DNA of 41,462 nt from CAZUDI01 sp964618975 (GTDB lineage Bacteria; Desulfobacterota; Desulfomonilia; UBA1062). Position numbers and translations under genes: made by a program. A model generated the notes under the pieces. It searched no databases. It saw only the letters and a list, made by a program, of their open reading frames with translations, and had not been told where the DNA came from. The stretch lies in assembly GCA_964618975.1 (NCBI GenBank), contig CAZUDI010000033.1, positions 1 through 41,462 on the forward strand, in the 5' to 3' direction. Below are positions 16,938 through 25,759 of the stretch, one piece after another (the stretch's first letter is position 1; each line of letters begins with the position of its first letter).

Positions 16938-18020
16938 ATGGCCAAAGAGAACGAGAACGGTGCCGAACGCACCGAAGAACCTACCAGTAAACGGCGGCAG
17001 GAGGCCCGTGAGAAGGGGCAGGTCTGCAAGAGCCAGGAGATTTCCACGGCCTTTCTCTTCGCCGGGACTGTGCTGGCCTTCACCTTTTATATCCCGTCCA
17101 TGAGCGCCAAGCTGGCCCAGGCCGTGAGCCACTACCTGGGCAGCGCCTCGGACTGGGACGGGAGCGCGGATATGGCCGTCACGCTGCTCACGGGGGCGGC
17201 CCAGCGATCGGGCTCCCTGCTGCTGCCGATCTTTGCGGTTTTTCTGGTGATCGGGTTGGTGTCAAATTTCGTGCAGATCGGTTTCCTGGTGAGCGCCGAG
17301 GCGATCAAGCCCAAGTTTTCCAAGCTGAACCCTATCACGGGCATAAAGAATAAGTTCTTTTCAATCAAGAGCTTGGAGCAGCTCGTCAAGAGTCTCGTCA
17401 TTGTCTGCGTAGTCGGCCTGGTGGCCTACCGGGCCATCCGGCGCGAGGTGCCCTTCTTCCCGCCCCTGCTGGATTCCGATCCGAGCGTCATTGTATTGAC
17501 ATTATACCGCTCCTGCATGCACCTTCTCTGGGATGCCCTGTGGCTCTTCATCCTCATCGCCGTCGCGGATTATTCCTTCCAGAAGTGGCAGCACACCCAG
17601 GATCTGATGATGTCCAAACAGGAAGTCAAGGACGAGATGAAACAGACCGAGGGCAACCCGCAGATCAAGAGCCGTATCCGCTCGATCCAGATACAGATGG
17701 CCCGCCGGCGGATGATGAAGGAGGTCCCCAAGGCGGACGTGGTCATCACCAACCCGACCCACCTGGCCGTGGCCCTCAAGTATGATCGCGGCCAGATGGT
17801 GGCCCCGGTGGTAGTGGCCAAGGGCGCCGGAGTCGTGGCGGAGAAGATCAAGGACGTGGCGCGCTCGTCGCAGATCCCCATCGTAGAGAACAAACCGCTG
17901 GCCCGGGCGCTGTTCAGATCCGTGGAGCTCGGCGAGGCCGTCCCGGAAGACCTCTACAAGGCCGTGGCCGAGATCCTGGCCTATGTCTACCGCCTGCGGG
18001 CAGGAGGAATAAATGGCTGA
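16938..18020 (+). CDS. flhB: Flagellar export apparatus protein FlhB
   Basis: A 360-aa inner-membrane component of the flagellar type III export gate that switches substrate class from rod/hook to filament. The N-terminus has the typical ERTEEPTSKRRQEAREKGQV segment. Four TM helices fall between about residues 30 and 210. The cytoplasmic domain carries the autocleavage motif NPTH (N at about residue 272, VVITNPTHLAVALKY). The start is the only reasonable ATG but has no Shine-Dalgarno (CATATAGCGTCGC before it). It begins an eleven-gene run; fliP, fliQ and fliR, often upstream, are absent here. Its stop overlaps flhA by 8 nt. Confidence 0.96.
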   Translation: MAKENENGAERTEEPTSKRRQEAREKGQVCKSQEISTAFLFAGTVLAFTFYIPSMSAKLAQAVSHYLGSASDWDGSADMAVTLLTGAAQRSGSLLLPIFAVFLVIGLVSNFVQIGFLVSAEAIKPKFSKLNPITGIKNKFFSIKSLEQLVKSLVIVCVVGLVAYRAIRREVPFFPPLLDSDPSVIVLTLYRSCMHLLWDALWLFILIAVADYSFQKWQHTQDLMMSKQEVKDEMKQTEGNPQIKSRIRSIQIQMARRRMMKEVPKADVVITNPTHLAVALKYDRGQMVAPVVVAKGAGVVAEKIKDVARSSQIPIVENKPLARALFRSVELGEAVPEDLYKAVAEILAYVYRLRAGGING

Positions 18021-20079
18021 TCAGGCGCTGCTCCCCTTCGGTGTGCCCAAGCATCTCACCAGTGACGTGCTCATGTCCCTGGGCGTCCTCGTGGTGCTCA
18101 CGGTGGTGCTCGTCCCCCTGCCGACCTTTATGCTTGATATCCTGCTCACCTTCAGCATCACCATCGCCATGATGGTGCTCATGGTGAGCATGTACACCTC
18201 CAACCCGCTGAACTTCTCGGTCTTCCCCTCGCTGCTGCTGGTCATCACCCTCTTTAGGCTCTCCCTCAATATCGCCTCCACGCGGCTGATCCTGCTGCAC
18301 GGATCCGAGGGAGAACTGGCCGCCGGACACGTGATCAACACCTTCGGCCAGTTCGTGGTGGGCGGAAGCTATGTCGTGGGCATGGTGATCTTCATCATCT
18401 TCGTGATCATCAACTTCGTGGTCATCACCAAGGGCGCCACCCGCATCGGCGAGGTCACGGCGCGTTTCACCCTCGACGCCATGCCGGGCAAGCAGATGGC
18501 CATCGACGCGGACCTCAACGCGGGCATGATCACCGAGGAGGAGGCCCGCCAGAGGCGGCAGCAGATCGCGGACGAGGCCCAGTTCTACGGCGCCATGGAC
18601 GGGGCCACCAAGTTCGTGCGCGGGGATGCCATCGCCGGGATCGTGATCACCCTGATCAACATCATCGGCGGCATCATCATCGGCGTACTGCAACTGGACA
18701 TGCCCTTTTCCGAGGCGCTGACCAACTATACCATCCTGACCATCGGCGATGGGCTCGTCTCCCAGATCCCGGCGCTGGTCATCTCGTCGGCGGCCGGCAT
18801 CATCGTGACCCAGTCGGCGGCCGAGACCTCCCTCGGGCGGCAGCTGAGCCAGCAGATATCCCTGCAGCCCATGGCGCTCTTAAGCTCCGCGGGGATCATC
18901 TTCTTTTTCGGCCTGGTACCGGGGATGCCGCATGTGCCCTTCATCGGCATCGCCCTGCTGCTGGGTGCCTATGGATGGTTCACCCTTCGGTCCGTCCCCG
19001 AGGAGGAGGCCTCCTTGGCGCCACCGGAAGAGGAGGCCTCGCCGGAGGCGCTCCTGCCCCTGGACATCCTCGAATTCGAAGTGGGCTACGGCCTGATCCC
19101 GCTGGTGGATTCCACTCAGGGCGGGGAGTTGCTCAATCGCATCAAGGGCATGCGCCGGCAGCTGGCCGGTGAACTGGGGGTCATCGTGCCCCCCATTCAT
19201 GTACGCGACAACCTGGAACTCAAGCCCAACGAATACAAGGTGGTGCTCAAAGGGGCCGAGGTCGCCAAGGGTGAGGCCATGGCGGACCGGCTCATGCTCC
19301 TGAATCCGGCCGAGGAACAGGCCAACATCCCCGGCATCCCCGTCAAGGAACCGGCCTTCGGGCTCCCGGCGTTGTGGATCAAGAAGGCCGACAGCGAGCG
19401 GGCCCAGCTCTCGGGGCTTACGGTGGTGGATCCCGCTACCGTGGTGGCCACCCACCTCTCGGAGGTGATCAAGTCCCATGCCCATGACCTGCTCGGACGG
19501 CAGGAGCTGCAGGCCATCCTGGACATGGTCTCGCGCTCCCACCCCAAGGTGGTCGAGGAGCTCATGCCGGGCACGCTGCCCTCGGGGGTGGTCCTGAGGG
19601 TGCTGAAGAACCTTCTGAGAGAGAGGGTTTCCATCAAGAACATGCTCACCATCCTGGAGACCCTGGCCGACTTCGGTTCCATGACCAAGGATCCCGATAT
19701 TTTGACGGAGTATGTCAGACAATCGCTGATGCGGCAGATCTGCGCCCCCTATGTTCAGGACAATGCCCTGTCCGTGCTGGCCCTGGATCCGAATTTGGAG
19801 GGGGTCATCGCCAAGGCCCTGCAGCATACCGAGCATGGTTCGTATCTTGCATTGGATCCCGACAAGACGCAGCGCATACTGATAGCGCTCAACAAGGAGG
19901 TCAACAAGGTGGGCAAGACAGGCAAGGTACCGGTCATCCTCTCCTCACCGGTGAGCAGGGCGCAGGTCAAGCGCCTGTCCGAGCGCTATTTGCCCGACCT
20001 GGTGGTGCTCTCCCACAATGAGGTTCCCCCGGAAGTCTCGATCAAAAATCTCGGAATGGTGAGAATCGATGCAAATTAA
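18013..20079 (+). CDS. flhA: Flagellar biosynthesis protein FlhA
   Basis: A 688-aa export-gate protein. The N-terminal half (about 20-330) has some eight TM helices and the conserved FHIPEP-family cytoplasmic loop (VVITKGATRIGEVTARFTLD; MPGKQMAIDADLNAG). The C-terminal domain (about 345-688) docks export chaperone-substrate complexes (PPIHVRDNLELKPNEYKV). It uses proton motive force with FlhB and FliPQR. Length matches the family. The start overlaps flhB by 8 nt, and the stop lies 11 nt inside flhF, so translation is probably coupled. Confidence 0.97.
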   Translation: MADQALLPFGVPKHLTSDVLMSLGVLVVLTVVLVPLPTFMLDILLTFSITIAMMVLMVSMYTSNPLNFSVFPSLLLVITLFRLSLNIASTRLILLHGSEGELAAGHVINTFGQFVVGGSYVVGMVIFIIFVIINFVVITKGATRIGEVTARFTLDAMPGKQMAIDADLNAGMITEEEARQRRQQIADEAQFYGAMDGATKFVRGDAIAGIVITLINIIGGIIIGVLQLDMPFSEALTNYTILTIGDGLVSQIPALVISSAAGIIVTQSAAETSLGRQLSQQISLQPMALLSSAGIIFFFGLVPGMPHVPFIGIALLLGAYGWFTLRSVPEEEASLAPPEEEASPEALLPLDILEFEVGYGLIPLVDSTQGGELLNRIKGMRRQLAGELGVIVPPIHVRDNLELKPNEYKVVLKGAEVAKGEAMADRLMLLNPAEEQANIPGIPVKEPAFGLPALWIKKADSERAQLSGLTVVDPATVVATHLSEVIKSHAHDLLGRQELQAILDMVSRSHPKVVEELMPGTLPSGVVLRVLKNLLRERVSIKNMLTILETLADFGSMTKDPDILTEYVRQSLMRQICAPYVQDNALSVLALDPNLEGVIAKALQHTEHGSYLALDPDKTQRILIALNKEVNKVGKTGKVPVILSSPVSRAQVKRLSERYLPDLVVLSHNEVPPEVSIKNLGMVRIDAN

Positions 20080-21136
20080 GACCTACAAGTCCGTTTCCAT
20101 GAAGGATGTGCTCTCCCGGATCAAGACCGAACTCGGCAACGATGCGGTGATCATCTCCACGCGGGAGATCAAGAACGACACCTACGGCATGCTGGCGCGC
20201 CCCATGGTGGAGGTTACGGCGGCTGTGGATTACGACGACGAGCTGTTCTCGCGTCACGTCCAGCATCCGCGCCCGCGGGCAGGGGCGGAAACGGCGCCCC
20301 GGAAGGCGGCCGTCACGGATTTCGGTGAGATCACCAGCGAGATGGCCGAGATGAAGCGTATGATGAACACCCTGCTGGCGCTTTCGGGTGCCAGCAGGCC
20401 GCGCCCGAATCCCCTGCGGGACACCCTGATTGCCCGGGGCATCCGGGAGTCCCTGGTGGACATGATCACGGACCGGCTGGGCGACAAGGCGCAACTAGAC
20501 GAGATCAGGGGTCTTCTTGGCAAGATCCTGCGCGCATCCGGCGCGACTGACGGGAAGATCCATGTCTTCCTGGGCACTACCGGGGTGGGCAAGACCACCA
20601 CCGTGGCCAAGCTGGCGGCCAGACTGGCGTTGAATGAGCACCGGCAGGTGGGCATCGTGACACTCGACACCTACCGCATCGGCGCCGTGGAACAGAGTCG
20701 CATCTACGCCCGCATCCTCAACATCCCGCTGTATTCGGCGAGTACGGTAGAAGAGTTCCGTCAGGCCATAACCCACCTCAAGGACAAGGATACGATCCTG
20801 GTGGATACAGTGGGCCGTTCCGCCTTCTGCGAGGATTTCATTGACGGGATGCGCCCCTATTTCGACAGGGTCCCCGTGTGCAAATACCTGCTTCTGCCCG
20901 TGGCCACCCGGGAGAGGGAGATGGAGAAGATCACCAAGAGCTTTTTAGGGCTCGGGATCGATCGTATGATCTTCACCAAGGCGGATGAGGCGCTCGTTCA
21001 CGGTTCGATCATCACGCACAACCTGGTGTTTCGCATCCCGGTTTCCCACATCACGGTAGGGCAGCGGGTGCCTGAAGACATCGAGGAGGCGAGCCCCAGC
21101 CGGATCCTGGATCTTTGTCTCGGAGACATGACATGA
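20069..21136 (+). CDS. flhF: Flagellar biosynthesis GTPase FlhF
   Basis: A 355-aa SRP-type GTPase that places the flagellum, usually at a pole. An N-terminal basic domain (MQIKTYKSVSMKDVL, VIISTREIKN) precedes the NG GTPase domain, with P-loop GTTGVGKTT (about 168-176), LDTYRIGAVEQ, DTVGRS and a TKADE specificity motif near 307. The middle linker is short. The gene overlaps flhA by 11 nt, and its stop overlaps the flhG start as ATGA. FlhF and FlhG are functional partners with opposing effects on flagellar number. Confidence 0.95.
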   Translation: MQIKTYKSVSMKDVLSRIKTELGNDAVIISTREIKNDTYGMLARPMVEVTAAVDYDDELFSRHVQHPRPRAGAETAPRKAAVTDFGEITSEMAEMKRMMNTLLALSGASRPRPNPLRDTLIARGIRESLVDMITDRLGDKAQLDEIRGLLGKILRASGATDGKIHVFLGTTGVGKTTTVAKLAARLALNEHRQVGIVTLDTYRIGAVEQSRIYARILNIPLYSASTVEEFRQAITHLKDKDTILVDTVGRSAFCEDFIDGMRPYFDRVPVCKYLLLPVATREREMEKITKSFLGLGIDRMIFTKADEALVHGSIITHNLVFRIPVSHITVGQRVPEDIEEASPSRILDLCLGDMT

Positions 21137-22029
21137 ATGATCAAGCGCATACGTTGAGAAGGATCGTCAAGTACGGCAAGACCGTTCCGCAGGTGCTGTC
21201 GGTGACCTCGGGCAAGGGCGGGGTGGGCAAGAGCACCATCGTGGTGAATCTGGCCGCGATCTTGGCGGCCAGAGGCAAGAAGGTGCTGGTGCTGGATGCC
21301 GATCTGGGCCTGGCCAATATCGACGTGATGCTCGGGCTGACGCCGCGTTTCAATATCCGGCATGTCCTGGAAGGACAATGCACGATCGATGAGATCCTGC
21401 TGGAGGGTCCCGGGGGGAGTAAGATCATCCCGGCCAGCTCCGGTCTGCCGGAACTGGTGGATCTCTCCTGCGAGCAGCAGATCACGCTCATGAATGCACT
21501 GGACTATTTTGAAGAGGATATGGATTACATGCTGGTGGATACCGGGGCCGGGATATCGCGCAATGTTATGTATTTCAATGCGGCCTCCCAGCGCAAGCTG
21601 GTTGTGGTAACCCCGGAGCCCACCTCCATCACGGATGCCTATGCCCTGATCAAGGTATTGAGGAAGGATTACGGCGTGAAGCGTTTTTCGCTGATCGTCA
21701 ACAATGTGCTGTCGCAACGGGAGGGGAATGAAGTGGCGAATAAATTAAACATGGTATGTGGCAGGTTTCTGGAGGATGTTGCCCTTGACATGCTCGGATG
21801 TATACCGCATGATTTACGTATCCCCGAGTGTATCAAGGGGCAGAAGGCGTATGTCGGGGTTCACCCGCAGGGGGAGGCATCAAGGCACTTGAAGGATATA
21901 GCCGAGCGCATCGAACACACAACGGCCCATCAGGACGGCGGCAATCTGCAGTTCTTTTTGCGAAGGATTCTCCTCAGTGATGTGAAGGGATCTGATCATG
22001 CAGGATATAGCGTTTCCCGATCTTACTGA
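21133..22029 (+). CDS. flhG: Flagellar number regulator FlhG (MinD-like ATPase, FleN/YlxH)
   Basis: A 298-aa ParA/MinD-family ATPase that limits flagellar number by stimulating FlhF GTPase activity. The DQAHTLR activation helix, including the conserved DQA, is at the extreme N-terminus. The deviant Walker A is SGKGGVGKST (about residues 25-34). LVLDADLGLANIDVML and MLVDTGAGIS follow. The ATG at 21133 is chosen for GGAG 8 nt upstream and ATGA coupling with flhF; a TTG at 21115 is a poorer alternative. The last 32 nt run into fliA, so the C-terminal tail (DHAGYSVSRSY) is encoded by sequence also read as FliA. Confidence 0.95.
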   Translation: MNDQAHTLRRIVKYGKTVPQVLSVTSGKGGVGKSTIVVNLAAILAARGKKVLVLDADLGLANIDVMLGLTPRFNIRHVLEGQCTIDEILLEGPGGSKIIPASSGLPELVDLSCEQQITLMNALDYFEEDMDYMLVDTGAGISRNVMYFNAASQRKLVVVTPEPTSITDAYALIKVLRKDYGVKRFSLIVNNVLSQREGNEVANKLNMVCGRFLEDVALDMLGCIPHDLRIPECIKGQKAYVGVHPQGEASRHLKDIAERIEHTTAHQDGGNLQFFLRRILLSDVKGSDHAGYSVSRSY

Positions 22030-22768
22030 AGAGCAGAAGCTCAACCCCAAGGTGCGGGCCACGGTGATCAACGAGTTTGCCCCGTTGATCAAGTATATTG
22101 CCAGCCGGATCGCCATGCGGCTGCCGCCCCATATTGACATCCACGATCTGATCAACTCGGGGGTCATCGGGTTGATGGATGCCATCGAGAAGTTCGACGC
22201 CTCCAAGCAGATCAAGTTCAAGACCTATGCGGAGTTCCGCATCCGGGGGGCCATCCTGGACGAGCTGCGTTCCATGGACTGGGTTCCCCGCTCGGTGCGG
22301 CAGAAGGCCCGCAAGGTCGAGGACGCCTATGCCCGGCTGGAGTGCAACCTGGGCCGTCCGGCCAGTGACGAGGAGGTGGCCCGAGAGCTGGATATCGATA
22401 TGGACAGCTTTTACAAGCTGCTCTCCGACACGGCCTCCGTGTCGCTCCTGAGCCTCGATGACCTGGGGGATGACGATGCCGATCCCTCCAGGCGCAATCT
22501 TCTCGAGTACATCATGCAGGACGAGAAGGACTGGCCGTCCCACAAGATCGGGATTACCGAGGTCAGGGACATGGTGGCCCAGGCGATCGCCTCCCTGCCG
22601 GAGAAGGAGCGTCTGGTGATCTCCCTGTACTATTATGATGAGCTGACCATGAAGGAGATCGGCCAGGTCCTGAAGTTCACGGAGTCCCGGGTTTCCCAGA
22701 TCCATACCAAGGCGATCTTGAGGCTGCGCTCCAAGATGCAGAAGATTTTTAAGGAAATGAAGAGCTAA
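21998..22768 (+). CDS. fliA: RNA polymerase sigma factor for flagellar genes (sigma-28, FliA)
   Basis: A 256-aa sigma-70-family factor. Region 2 is seen as APLIKYIASRIAMRLPPHIDIHDLINSG and FKTYAEFRIRGAILDELRSMDW, the diagnostic FliA/WhiG stretch. Region 3 includes VARELDIDMDSFYKLL, and region 4 includes ASLPEKERLVISLYYYDELTMKEIG and TESRVSQIHTKA. It directs late flagellar and chemotaxis transcription and is normally held by FlgM, which is not in the window. The start has AAGGG upstream and lies inside flhG, implying coupling. A sigma-28-like promoter lies before the MCP at 4305. Confidence 0.97.
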   Translation: MQDIAFPDLTEEQKLNPKVRATVINEFAPLIKYIASRIAMRLPPHIDIHDLINSGVIGLMDAIEKFDASKQIKFKTYAEFRIRGAILDELRSMDWVPRSVRQKARKVEDAYARLECNLGRPASDEEVARELDIDMDSFYKLLSDTASVSLLSLDDLGDDDADPSRRNLLEYIMQDEKDWPSHKIGITEVRDMVAQAIASLPEKERLVISLYYYDELTMKEIGQVLKFTESRVSQIHTKAILRLRSKMQKIFKEMKS

Positions 22769-22819
22769 AGATTTTCGCCGCTTCAATCGATGAGATGATA
22801 AAATGGCCTGGGAGGGAGT

Positions 22820-23203
22820 ATGGCGATTGACAAGAACATGAAGATCCTGATTGTGGATGACTTCTCCACCATGAGAAGAATCGTCAAGAATATACTGCGT
22901 CAGCTGGGGTTCAGCAACATCATCGAGGCCGATGACGGATCGACCGGGCTGGATGCCCTGCAGAAGGAGAAGGTCGGCATGATCGTGTCCGACTGGAATA
23001 TGCCCAAGATGACCGGGCTGGAGCTCCTCAAGGCGGTGCGGGCCGACGATGCCCTCAAGGATATCCCCTTCCTCATGGTGACGGCCGAGGCCCAGCAGGA
23101 GAATATCATCGAGGCCGTCAAGGCCGGCGTGAGCAACTATATCGTCAAACCCTTCACGGCCGAGACCCTGGGTCAGAAAATCGAACAGATCTTTCATAAA
23201 TAG
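22820..23203 (+). CDS. cheY: Chemotaxis response regulator CheY
   Basis: A 127-aa single receiver domain that, when phosphorylated by CheA, binds the flagellar motor switch. The acidic pocket is D13/D14, the phospho-acceptor D58 (SDWNMPKMTG), the switch threonine T88 (MVTAEA) and K110 (YIVKPF). The sequence is close to classical motor-binding CheY (TMRRIVKNILRQLGF, GVSNYIVKPFTAETL). The Shine-Dalgarno GGGAGGG lies just upstream. A 51-nt gap follows fliA. This is the more canonical of the two CheY-like proteins here. Confidence 0.95.
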   Translation: MAIDKNMKILIVDDFSTMRRIVKNILRQLGFSNIIEADDGSTGLDALQKEKVGMIVSDWNMPKMTGLELLKAVRADDALKDIPFLMVTAEAQQENIIEAVKAGVSNYIVKPFTAETLGQKIEQIFHK

Positions 23204-23211
23204 GGGCCGAG

Positions 23212-23820
23212 GTGGCGAATTCGGGAAGCAAGGCGGAACTCGACAAGGATGGCATCAGCCTCGCTGATCCCGATAAGGTCGATCTGGACAAGGACGGTAT
23301 CCCCTTAAGAGACATCCGCCCCGGCGAGGCCCCCCAGGCGCTTGCGTCCCCCGAGGAGGGGGAGCCGGCGGAGGGAAGGACGCAAGGGGGCAGAGCCTTC
23401 TTCAGCAAGCGCCTGCTCCTGGCCGCGGCGGCCCTGGGCCTGCTCGCCGCCTCAGGTGTCGGAATAGGGCTCTGGATGAGGACGCCGCCGGAGACACCCC
23501 TCAGCGCGTCGGTGCCGCTTCCCGCTCCCCCCCCGCTCAAGGCGGAGGGTGAACTCATCCTCGACCCCTTCTGTGTGCTCTTTGATCCGGTTGAGGGGCA
23601 GCAGGCCGGGGTGCTCATCTGCCAGCTCAGCCTGCAGATGAACCCCCAGGCTCTGCCGAATGTCGAGGCCAACCTGCATGAGGTGCGCCGGCGCATCTTG
23701 GAGAAGCTCACGATCAATGCGCCCGTGTATGTGAAACACGAGATCACCGACATGATCGTGAGCGATCTCGAGTCGCTGGAGGTCAGAGATGTGGCCTTTC
23801 TCCAGTACGAAATGCGTTGA
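23212..23820 (+). CDS. FliL-like single-pass membrane protein with duplicated DxDxDG loops
   Basis: A 202-aa protein: a cytoplasmic N-terminus, one TM helix (about residues 66-88, LLLAAAALGLLAASGVGIGLWM), a proline-rich linker and a small periplasmic domain (about 108-202, LILDPFCVLFDP...LICQLSLQMN...VRRRILEKLTIN). Topology and domain resemble FliL, which supports the stator around the motor, but similarity is weak. The cytoplasmic tail has two copies of (E/D)LDKDGI(S/P)L(A/R)D at residues 9-19 and 24-34. The GTG start has AGGGG 5 nt upstream. The gene lies 8 nt after cheY, so it is co-expressed with motility genes. Function is inferred from context. Confidence 0.6.
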   Translation: MANSGSKAELDKDGISLADPDKVDLDKDGIPLRDIRPGEAPQALASPEEGEPAEGRTQGGRAFFSKRLLLAAAALGLLAASGVGIGLWMRTPPETPLSASVPLPAPPPLKAEGELILDPFCVLFDPVEGQQAGVLICQLSLQMNPQALPNVEANLHEVRRRILEKLTINAPVYVKHEITDMIVSDLESLEVRDVAFLQYEMR

Positions 23821-23851
23821 GGCTTGAGAGAGACTGAGAGAGGGTCCTGTG

Positions 23852-25759
23852 ATGGATTTGACCGCCATTGATCGCATGCTATTCTCGGAAGACCCGGCCG
23901 AGCGGCGCGAGGCCGCCACGCGGGTGGCGGACCTCGAGGCGCCTCAGGCCTTTGACCGGCTGGAGCGCCTCCTCAGGGATCCCAATAGCGCCGTCAAGGA
24001 CGCCGCCCTCAACACGATCCTCATGCTGGGATCGCGCGAGGCGGTGCAACGCATGGCGTCCCTGCTGGAGGAAGAAGACCCCGGGGTACGCAACGCGGCC
24101 ATCGATATCCTGCGCCGTATCGGGGATGAGGGGCTCGATATCCTCAACGCCCTGACCCTCGCACCCAGTGACAACGTGCGGCTCTTCGTGGTGGATATCC
24201 TCGGCAGCATCGGCAACCGGGACAGTGTCGCGTGTCTGATCGAGAGCCTGCATGATGCGAATCCCAACGTGCGCAATGCCGCCGTGGTCTCCTTGGGCCT
24301 GATCGGCGACGAGCGGGCCTTCGAACATCTGACGCGGATGATCAATGACGAGGAATGGATCCGTTTTGCGGTAATCGAGGCCCTGGCCCGCATCCCCCAT
24401 GCGGGGGCCTTGAGCTTCCTCATGAACGAACTCGAGCGGCGTGCGGATGACGAGGTCACCGTGTGCGCTATCCTGGAGACCCTCGGTCAGCTGCGATCGC
24501 CCAGCATCGTGCCGTATCTGATGCGCATGATCGACGGTGCGGGTGAATACGTGCAGCTGTCCATCGTGCAGACGGTCATGGAGGTCCTGTCCTTCGACGA
24601 GATCGCGGCCCTTGAGGAATCCGATCGGAAGGCCATCGTGCTGATCCTGGAGCGCAACCTGCCCGAGGCGGACGAGACCCGGGGGGGCAAGGCGCTGGAG
24701 CTGCTCGCTCGTATCGGTGATGAGCAAAGCGGTGCATGTATCGTGAACCTGGCGCGCATCACCGACCCGATCGCTCAGGGTGAGCGCTGGGACGAGATTC
24801 GGGAGGCCCTGGCTAGTCTTGGCCACAGGCGCTCCATGGTGGCGCTCCTGGATGAGGGCGACGACAAGCTGCGTATCCTGGGGGCCGAGGTGCTGGGGCA
24901 CATCGGTACCGCACAGGAGGCGCGGGCGATCGCGGCACGTATCCCGGATTCCCAGGGCCATGTGCGGCGGGCCTTTACCCTGAGCCTGTCGCACCTGTGC
25001 GATCCTGGAACCAGGGACACCCTGCTCCAGCTCATGCACGATGCGGACGGGCACGTGGCCTCGTATGCCATTGCGGCCCTGGGGGGCATGGGTGAGCCGG
25101 ACGCCATCGACGCCATCGAACCGTTTCTGGCCCATCGCTACGGGGATGTGCGCCATGCCGCCCTGGAGGCCATCGCCTCCCTGGGCACGAAACGTGCGGA
25201 GGATACCTTCCGGCGGCTGCTGGCAGACGCGGACGAGCAGCTGCGCATCCTGGGGGTGAACGGTCTTCAGCGTATCGGCAGCCCGCTCCTGGAGCAGGTC
25301 GTTAAGGGTCTCTTCCGCGATGCAAGCCCGGAGGTGCGCCTGAGTGCCGTGCGGGTGGCCTGGGAACGGCGCATGGACCTGGAGCTGGATTGCCTGGAGG
25401 CCCTGCTGGAGGACGCGCGCGAAGAGATCCGCCATCTGGCCACGGACATCGTGGGGCTCAAACGCATCGAGGCCCTGCGCCCGCACCTTCTGGAGGCGCT
25501 CTCAGGGGGTGATATGTGGCTGGCGTCGCACGCCATCGAGGCCCTGGGGCACTTCCGGGACGAGACCGCCCGTGATCAACTGCTCTCGATCCTGAAGCAC
25601 GGTCCCGATTTCCTGCGCATCGTGGCGGCCAAGACGCTGGGCACCTGGGATGATCCGGCCCTGGCCGAGGAGATCGAGATCCATCTCGAGGATGAGAACC
25701 TGGATGTCGCCCGCGCCGTCTCCCAGGCCGTGGACCGGCTCAGGGGGGAAGGCTTCTAG
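23852..25759 (+). CDS. HEAT-repeat protein in the chemotaxis/flagellar operon
   Basis: A 635-aa soluble protein made almost wholly of tandem two-helix HEAT (PBS-lyase-like) repeats of about 31 residues. Examples are PSVKDAA-type units such as AVKDAALNTILMLGSREAVQRM, GVRNAAIDILRRIGD, NVRNAAVVSLGLIGD and DVRHAALEAIASLGT. No signal peptide, TM helix or catalytic motif is visible. Such alpha-solenoids are protein-binding scaffolds. ATG 23852 is used; a GTG three bases upstream is equivalent. The stop TAG is followed immediately by the HDOD gene's ATG. Context implies a scaffold or regulator in chemosensory signalling; the partner is unknown. Confidence 0.85.
   Translation: MDLTAIDRMLFSEDPAERREAATRVADLEAPQAFDRLERLLRDPNSAVKDAALNTILMLGSREAVQRMASLLEEEDPGVRNAAIDILRRIGDEGLDILNALTLAPSDNVRLFVVDILGSIGNRDSVACLIESLHDANPNVRNAAVVSLGLIGDERAFEHLTRMINDEEWIRFAVIEALARIPHAGALSFLMNELERRADDEVTVCAILETLGQLRSPSIVPYLMRMIDGAGEYVQLSIVQTVMEVLSFDEIAALEESDRKAIVLILERNLPEADETRGGKALELLARIGDEQSGACIVNLARITDPIAQGERWDEIREALASLGHRRSMVALLDEGDDKLRILGAEVLGHIGTAQEARAIAARIPDSQGHVRRAFTLSLSHLCDPGTRDTLLQLMHDADGHVASYAIAALGGMGEPDAIDAIEPFLAHRYGDVRHAALEAIASLGTKRAEDTFRRLLADADEQLRILGVNGLQRIGSPLLEQVVKGLFRDASPEVRLSAVRVAWERRMDLELDCLEALLEDAREEIRHLATDIVGLKRIEALRPHLLEALSGGDMWLASHAIEALGHFRDETARDQLLSILKHGPDFLRIVAAKTLGTWDDPALAEEIEIHLEDENLDVARAVSQAVDRLRGEGF

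Noticed and set aside
23879..25486. 535-codon minus-strand open frame opposite the HEAT gene
   Set aside because: The plus strand shows regular HEAT repeats; the antisense product is only the mirror of that periodicity.
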